From assembly GCA_037043015.1 (NCBI GenBank), contig CM073321.1, forward strand, positions 24,937,510 through 25,001,509: a DNA stretch of 64,000 nucleotides, read 5' to 3'. The stretch comes from Bryum argenteum (Eukaryota; Streptophyta; Bryopsida; Bryales; Bryaceae). Made by a program: the position numbers and the translations under genes. The notes under the pieces were generated by a model, which saw nothing but the letters and a program-made list of their open reading frames with translations, searched no databases and had not been told where the DNA came from. Positions 58,266 to 64,000 of the stretch are shown here, in pieces; the stretch's first letter is position 1, and each line of letters begins with the position of its first letter.

Positions 58266-59950
58266 TTGAACTCACAACAAAACACACATCAACACACAGA
58301 ATTAAATATCACAACGCACTCTGGACCATTATTAAGAACTTTGACTAATCAAGACACCATTAATCTAATTAGTGATAATAATGATATTCACTCCAATGAC
58401 ATTTCACTACAAATGAAAATACAAAGCACATTCAATCTTTCAATTGAACAAAATCAAGTATTCAAGGATTTTATTCAAAATCTACAATCATCTACATCCG
58501 TTAATCAAATATTGATGTATGCAGGAGGTGTAGCTGGTACTGGAAAAACACAAATCATAAGAGCTATCAAAGTTTACTTTCAAGAATCTCATATGGAACA
58601 AAGACTAAAAGTAGGCGCTTACACAGCAAGTGCAGCTATTCTGATAGGTGGATCTACTATTCATTCTTTAGCGGGAATAGCTATAGATAAATCAATAAAC
58701 ACTCTCAATGTTAAATCAAGCATAAACAACTGGGCAGAAATAGATCATGTGATCATTGATGAAGTATCTATGATAGGTTGCAATATGCTTGGAACCCTCC
58801 ATCTCAAATTACAAAAACTTAAAGCAAACATGTTGCCATTTGGAGGCACAAACATTCTTTTCATGGGCGATTTTATGCAATTTCCACCTATGGATGATGC
58901 ACCCCTATATACCACAAATATTGAGCCTACATTTGCATTCACGAAACAAACACAAAAATTTTTTTATTGGAAAGAGCCTATGGGAAAATTATGTTCGTCC
59001 AAATACGACTATTCTTACAAAACAAATGAGTCAAGCTGAAGATCTACAATATAGTAACCTATTGAAAAACATTCGGGAAGAAAATTTTTCAAAACAAGAT
59101 TTTGATCTATTGAGTACCCGATTTTTAACAAATCTAAATGTTAACCTGCTTGAACCTCCATGGGTAAATGCACCTTATATTGTTCCACGCAATGATTTAA
59201 GAAATGCAATCAATCACTACATGATTGAACACAACCTAATAAATCATAATCTTATATCTTACACCATTGTAGCTACAGATTCATACAAAAAACAGCCCCT
59301 CCCACAGGATATTCAATTATTGGTTCGACAAACCATTCCTCCTAATAAGAGTCACAATCTCCTTCCATTCCTTAAACTATATAAAAGAATGAAAGTTATG
59401 TTAACCGAAAACATTCATACAAGGTTGGGCCTTGTAAATGGCGCAATAGGAGAAGTTACCCAAGTTTTCTTTGACCAAATTAATTCAAGCACAAAAAATT
59501 CTATGCATGCACCAACCCATGTGTTTGTGGATTTTTCAAATTTTATGAGCATCCAACTAAATCTACCTCAAATACAACTTGAAGGACTACCCAAGAATGT
59601 TGTACCTATTGCACCTATATCTAGAGTTATGGTGTATCATTATCCCACTCATGAATAGAAACACAAGAAAACTTTTAAAATCAATAGATACCAACTACCT
59701 CTTATACTTGCATTTTGTCTCACTGATTACAAAGCACAAGGCCAAACACACACCCGCCTTATAATAGATTTAGAAAACCCTCAAGATGGAAAACCTCTTA
59801 GCATGCACAACATCTATGTAACATTGTCACGACTGCGTTCTATACATGGCCTCGTAATACTTCGCGACATTACTTTTGACGAAATGAAGAAATTAAAATT
59901 CAACAAAAGGAGTGTTCAATACATGCTACAAAACCATCAAACATCTTTTG
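58266..59950 (+). pseudogene. Helitron Pif1-like helicase
   Basis: Walker A 'GGVAGTGKTQII' (about 58530-58560), Walker B 'HVIIDEVSMIG' and motif III 'MGDFMQFPP' sit in the frame 58266-59039. Later motifs follow in other frames: 'MKVMLTENIHTRLGLVNGAIGEV', 'TDYKAQGQTHTRLIIDLENP' (about 59720-59780) and 'NIYVTLSRLRSIHGLVILR' (about 59810-59870), the Pif1/RecD-type motif VI. Frame changes near 58.97 and 59.65 kb. An acidic GAA-repeat segment (57918-57948, poly-Glu) and linker lie between the Rep and helicase parts. Confidence 0.88.
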
Positions 59951-60082
59951 ATAATCAACTTCATAATACAAAACTTCAATATCTTCCAGAAACAAAAACA
60001 TCAAACACCAAAAAATACAAATCACACCCTATAACCAAATCACCAATATTAGGAGATATAGATGAACCAATATTTATAAAAA

Positions 60083-60685
60083 ATGACTCACAAAAATCTA
60101 CAAATATTGATCCATCAATCTACAGATATTGAATCACTAATAGTGGATCATAATACACTTGCCAACAACTATTGGAGTCGTAAATATGAACTTACACAAC
60201 ATCACGAGGCCACACTACTCAATTCATCAGGATGGTTAAGTGATGAACACATGGGACCAAGAATGCAAATATTGTATGAAAACCAACTAAAGCATGAAGG
60301 TTATAAAGAACATTCTTATGCCACATTACATCGAAGATCAAAATATACAACAAAGTGTCTCCAACATGTGTTCATAAATGGAAATCATTGGATTCTTGCT
60401 CTCATACAACCAAATAATATACATTACCAAGTCATAACTTATGATTCCCAAAAACCTCAAAACTCATTGTTACTACATGACACAACTCATAATCTTCAAC
60501 AACTCTTACCTTCTATACCATTCCATTATAAATATGCAAACGTTTTACAACAATCAGACAGTTCACCATGTAGAGTGTTTGCATTAGCATATGCAACTGA
60601 CATTGCATATGAAATAAATCCTGAAACATCAATATACAATATTCCTGATATAAGACATTATCTAAGAGATTGCATTAAACAATAA
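60083..60685 (+). CDS. Ulp1-like cysteine protease (C48-like) at Helitron 3' end
   Basis: A clean 200-codon frame. 'SGWLSDEHMGPRMQILYENQ' resembles the substrate-groove start of Ulp1/adenain-type proteases. The candidate catalytic set is His-102 in 'INGNHWILAL', Asp-121 in 'VITYDSQ', Gln-156 or 157 and Cys-163 in 'QQSDSSPCRVFALAY', in the order H-D-Q-C expected of the family. Ulp1-type enzymes cleave SUMO-like modifiers; in transposons their role is not settled. The region could be a separate protein or the C-terminus of the replicase polyprotein; the preceding frame overlaps it by 50 bp. Confidence 0.75.
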   Translation: MTHKNLQILIHQSTDIESLIVDHNTLANNYWSRKYELTQHHEATLLNSSGWLSDEHMGPRMQILYENQLKHEGYKEHSYATLHRRSKYTTKCLQHVFINGNHWILALIQPNNIHYQVITYDSQKPQNSLLLHDTTHNLQQLLPSIPFHYKYANVLQQSDSSPCRVFALAYATDIAYEINPETSIYNIPDIRHYLRDCIKQ

Positions 60686-60760
60686 AAACTTATACCATTT
60701 CCTAAAAATATATTATAATAATAATAAATTATAAAATATATATGTACAAATATATCATAA

Positions 60761-63700
60761 GTTATTAATCGTCACTGGTAATGCGGAGAGCAGCGAAGCC
60801 TTAGTTTTTTTAGTTGATTATATAAGGCAATAACTTCAATTATCTACTATAGAGTACCAATTTGCAAATAAGAGCATAAAAGGTGTACTTAATGGGATTT
60901 GAAGCAAAAAAAGTCACAGTTTTTGTCCACCGGGACGTACATTTTGGTCCACCCTAGCATGCTTCCACCCACGAACGGGCCGCGCGACATCGATCCGGTC
61001 GCACCGACACTGCCGCGGCGTTTTTGCTCTCGGAGCACCACTTGTTGCCCCTGCAGCACTGCCACCACCACCACACACGCTTTTCATCTACGGCTATTTG
61101 TCTTGTGCAGGATTTCCGACTCGAAGGTGAGCCGGAAGATGACCCAGCGCCGCTGCTGATCGCACGAAGACACCAATACCAAAGGTGATGAATCCCTTGG
61201 TGTCATGTACTACAAGACACCAACACCAAAGGAGATGATTCCATTGCACAAATGGAAGGAGAATCCCAGAGGAAGTCGTCTATATCGCCTGCCTTGGTTT
61301 CTACGAGTTTGTTAGCCTTCACCAGTACAACCCCCTTTGCGCGCCTCGATTGACGTTGGCGACGGATTTTTGCAACCTTGCCTACATAAGAGAGGACGAC
61401 ATCACGGCTTGACTTTGTGTAGTCAACTTCCGCATCAATTGCGCGCTAGTCGAAGAGGTACTTCACCTCCTCAGTTCAACCAACACCTCACGACTCGAGC
61501 AGGCCGGATTTCGGCTGGGCCGCCTCGTGGAGTACTCAGACCCTCCGTGCTGCGTCGAAGGGCTACTCGATCATCAAGCCCCCGGGTAAATATTAGGCCC
61601 GATTTTGGACGTTTACCCACAGCCTGTTTTTTTAAACGCAGGGACTCTTCTATCAGCTAGGAAGGACATGAGATCCTCTTTACAACCAAAGCCCTTGCTG
61701 CACTCATCACTCCCAAACACTGAAACTCTTCCAAGTGGATGTTCAACAACCTTCGCCGCGACATCCGCCAAATCCAGTCATCAAGACAATCGATACGTCT
61801 CTGCTACCCTCGGTTGAGGTAATCGACAAACTCCTATTGTCTTTCTTTTCTAAGGATGAGAACCGCCACATTGATTGGATCAAAATGATTACAATAAACA
61901 AGTGCCACCATGACGAGAACTTAGTAAATTGATTTCAAGGACCGAACTACATCATTTTCTAATCCGGCTAGGGCACGACCGCTGCACCCAAATCAGCACC
62001 CTCACCAATTGCGGGACCAAGTTTACCTGGCAGTGCCATGGCTGGCTCTCATTGGGAGAAGGGTCCTGCCACCAACGACGACAATGTTGAGGACTCCAGT
62101 CGACTCAACTCTACTCCCACCCGCCCGACACAGCGATCGCGGACCGCACCCCTAACTAACCATGTTACGGGCGGCATGAAGCACAAGTCAACCAAACCAG
62201 CGCCCCAGCAGAGCAAACAAAGTCTGTAAAAGAATTATGTTTTGGTAGGCAGTTTGAGCATCAATCTAGTGTCAACGTTCGGATTCAACACCGAGTCAAT
62301 TATGCCTCACTCGACGGACGTCCTCACCCAAGCCTATGCAAATTGTGGACGATGTAGTACTTCTCCAACCGACTCAGTAATTTGTGGTACCCGCTTTATG
62401 AGGTCAAATCCCGGTGTCCCGGTTTCTAACTCACAAGCGGGCCGTGGGGATGGGTGCACACAAAACAATCCTTCCAAGCAATGGACACTAAACTTCAGAC
62501 ATGCATACAATTCCTAATTTGAACTCAACAAAGAAGTACAACCATTCAATCAAGTCTCATTTTAATTCCAACCAAGTAACTCCAGCAGTGAAGTGAGTCT
62601 CCCAAAGCATACCTAGGAGGTTCAAATAGCCTTCATTTGACCACCAAGGGCCTAGGGCTCAATTGTGGGCACAAAACGACCAAAATGAACACGTAAGGCC
62701 TCCAAAACGCGTATGGACCAAGAGGTCCAGCACACAACTTAGGGTTGGAAAAGGTTGCAAATCACCTCTAAACACCTTCTACCTCAATCCCTAACACCCC
62801 AATCACATGTAAGTGCTAACAATCCACTAAGCATGCAATTCACCACTTCTAATACAATTTTGGTTTAATTGGGGAATGTTGGGCAGCGCTTCCGCACCCG
62901 GCCCTAATCCCCTAAGTTTTAACTTAAGGTTTCTTGGTTCGACCCTTGAAACGGGCGGCGCTTCGCGCTAATGACAAATTACCGATTTTTTCACTTAAAT
63001 TTATAAATTTCAGCCTAAATTTTGGGCAGCGCTTCAAGACTACCCTTAGTCGTGGTGCACACTATTATCTAATCATTCAAGACAAAGAAAGGCAAGCAAG
63101 GCACACCATTCCCATCCGAAGCAAACATCCAAACAAAAGCATGCAACACTCTTTAATTTACCACAACCAATTTTGGGCAAAAAACCTTGCCATTTTTAAG
63201 AAGAAACTCACGAGTACTAATGTGTTTAACTCACAAAATCTACCAACACAAGACTACGGATCAAGTGGATAGGAAGGAGAGAGAGAAAGCTCCCTCTTTA
63301 ATAGCACTGTCCACCCTCCGTAATGTCACGGGAGGGGACGGGGCTTCCGTTCTTCGCCGCTGGGCCGACGCCCCCGGTCACGGTCCTCCTTCGCGGTGAT
63401 GGTTGATCGCCACGCCGCCGAGCCGCCACCGGGTCGAGGCTCCGTCGTCGGAAACGGCTGCTGCTGCTGGCTTTGTCGCTTCTTTGTCGATGCGGGCGCT
63501 CCTCGCTCTGGTTGCCCGCCCTCGTTCGCTGGAGACCTCCGCCACTTCTTTGTCGCTGCTCACGCCGGATCGATCTTCCGAGTCCGCCCTTGCTGCGTCG
63601 CTCGGTACCACCTCTCATTGCTCACGCCGGATCGATCCTCCGGCGATCGGTTCTCGTGATCGGTGCCGAATCAGCTCTGTCGCGATCCGGCTCACGAATG

Positions 63701-64000
63701 GGTGGTTGTCCGCCAATGACGGAATTTCTTGTTCGGTTCCAACGGCGAGTTGATGTCGATCTCCAGCCCGGTCTGTCGATCTTTGGCGGCAGCGTCTCCT
63801 CCGTCTTTGTCGGCGGGTGATTGCGATTCTGCGGCCCTCGTGATCACCGTTGCTCCTGCTAGCGGCCGATCGGGAAGGCTGCTGAAACCGAGCTACGAGT
63901 GTCTTATTTGTCGCCGTGGGATTCGATTGGTTGCGGTGTCGGGGGTGAGTTGCCGTTCTTTGGCTTCCTCCCGCCGAGGAGTCGTTAGCACTTCTTGCTC
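60761..64000. other. Right flank, no supported gene
   Basis: The composition changes from AT-rich to GC-rich at about 60.9 kb. Small repeats occur: GACACCAA(T/C)ACCAAAGG(T/A)GATGA twice (about 61170 and 61230), GGGC(A/G)GCGCTTC three times (62883, 62953, 63024), and TGCTCACGCCGGATCGATC twice (about 63557 and 63620). Open frames in 61.3-63.8 kb on both strands lack any domain or codon pattern that I can support. It could be the edge of another mobile element or a gene leader beyond the window. Confidence 0.5.

Larger units (their letters stand above)
53761..60760 (+). mobile_element. Helitron, RepHel type, with Ulp1-like protease
   Basis: Ordered parts on the plus strand: basic N-terminal repeats (53.83-54.6 kb), Cys-rich segment (54.75-55.17 kb), Helitron helicase-like N domain (55.16-56.26 kb), HUH nuclease (56.26-57.0 kb), Tyr motif (about 57.06 kb), Rep C-part (57.28-57.76 kb), Pif1-like helicase (58.27-59.95 kb) and Ulp1-like protease (60.08-60.69 kb). 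Base composition is much more AT-rich than the neighbours, and coding uses AT-rich codons. Several frame breaks show it is decayed but complete in parts. Neither terminus is fixed: no convincing hairpin plus CTRR was found near 60.7-60.82 kb. Confidence 0.88.

Noticed and set aside
60761-60815. Helitron 3' end (GCGGAGAGCAGCGAAGCCTTAG)
   Set aside because: Looks end-like in position, but there is no clear hairpin and it ends TTAG, not CTRR.
61337-63820. Several GC-rich frames on both strands in the right flank
   Set aside because: No domain, no consistent exon structure, and competing frames of equal quality.

Overview
This is nuclear DNA of a land plant. It has GT..AG introns, a chromodomain-bearing Ty3/Gypsy element primed by initiator-Met tRNA, hAT and Helitron transposons, and a short TTTAGGG run. 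The gene families seen (a coiled-coil 'plant transposon' protein, a kinase-like domain with HND/DWG motifs, a protein with an IDGQHH motif) remind me of bryophytes, especially liverworts. That placement is recollection, not proof. No ordinary housekeeping gene is visible; almost everything is mobile DNA, much of it nested.

Layout. (1) 1-3245: the end of a large DNA transposon, here called element X. A minus-strand gene (gene A, transposase-like) is open for about 440 codons and runs off the left edge. Upstream of it lie an array of roughly 30-bp repeats inside an apparent 5'UTR intron and a GC-rich terminus. (2) 3246-11357: AT-rich DNA with no recognisable gene. (3) 11358-11688 and 26018-27410: the same terminus in the opposite orientation, split by a 14.3-kb LTR-type insertion (11689-26017, 5-bp target duplication GCAGG). 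That insertion was itself invaded by a chromovirus cluster with three LTRs (12161-23039, target duplication GGAAC). (4) 27411-50137: gene B of element X, a multi-exon gene. Its product starts with the first eight residues encoded by histone H3 (MARTKQTA) and carries a ParB-like IDGQHH segment, an RG/GRA-rich tract and a charged coiled coil. (5) 29279-46404: a 17.1-kb hAT transposon inside a coding exon of gene B, with near-perfect 8-bp target duplications. It carries its transposase plus three other gene units: a kinase-like gene, a CKKYVKMY-domain gene, and a related gene ending in a RING-H2 protein. The four units each have a CGGTCGG-rich GC block and a TATA box upstream. (6) 52306-53422: an unidentified spliced gene. 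(7) About 53.75-60.75 kb: an AT-rich Helitron with zinc-finger, HUH/Tyr, Pif1-like helicase and Ulp1-like protease parts. (8) 60.8-64 kb: no supported gene.

How it fits together. Gene A and gene B share about 1.7 kb of homologous upstream sequence in inverted orientation. The simplest reading is two copies, or two halves, of one large TIR transposon: a DDE-like transposase inward from one end and the H3-mimic gene inward from the other. Palindromes of 21 bp recur through the leader arrays, introns and one exon of this element. This two-gene element and the multi-gene giant hAT inside it are the most promising undescribed systems in the window. Insertion order: element X first, then the hAT (into gene B) and the outer LTR-type element (into the X terminus), then the chromovirus pair into the latter. 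All three nonsense codons in gene B and three in the kinase-like gene fit C-to-T changes, as expected in methylated, silenced DNA.
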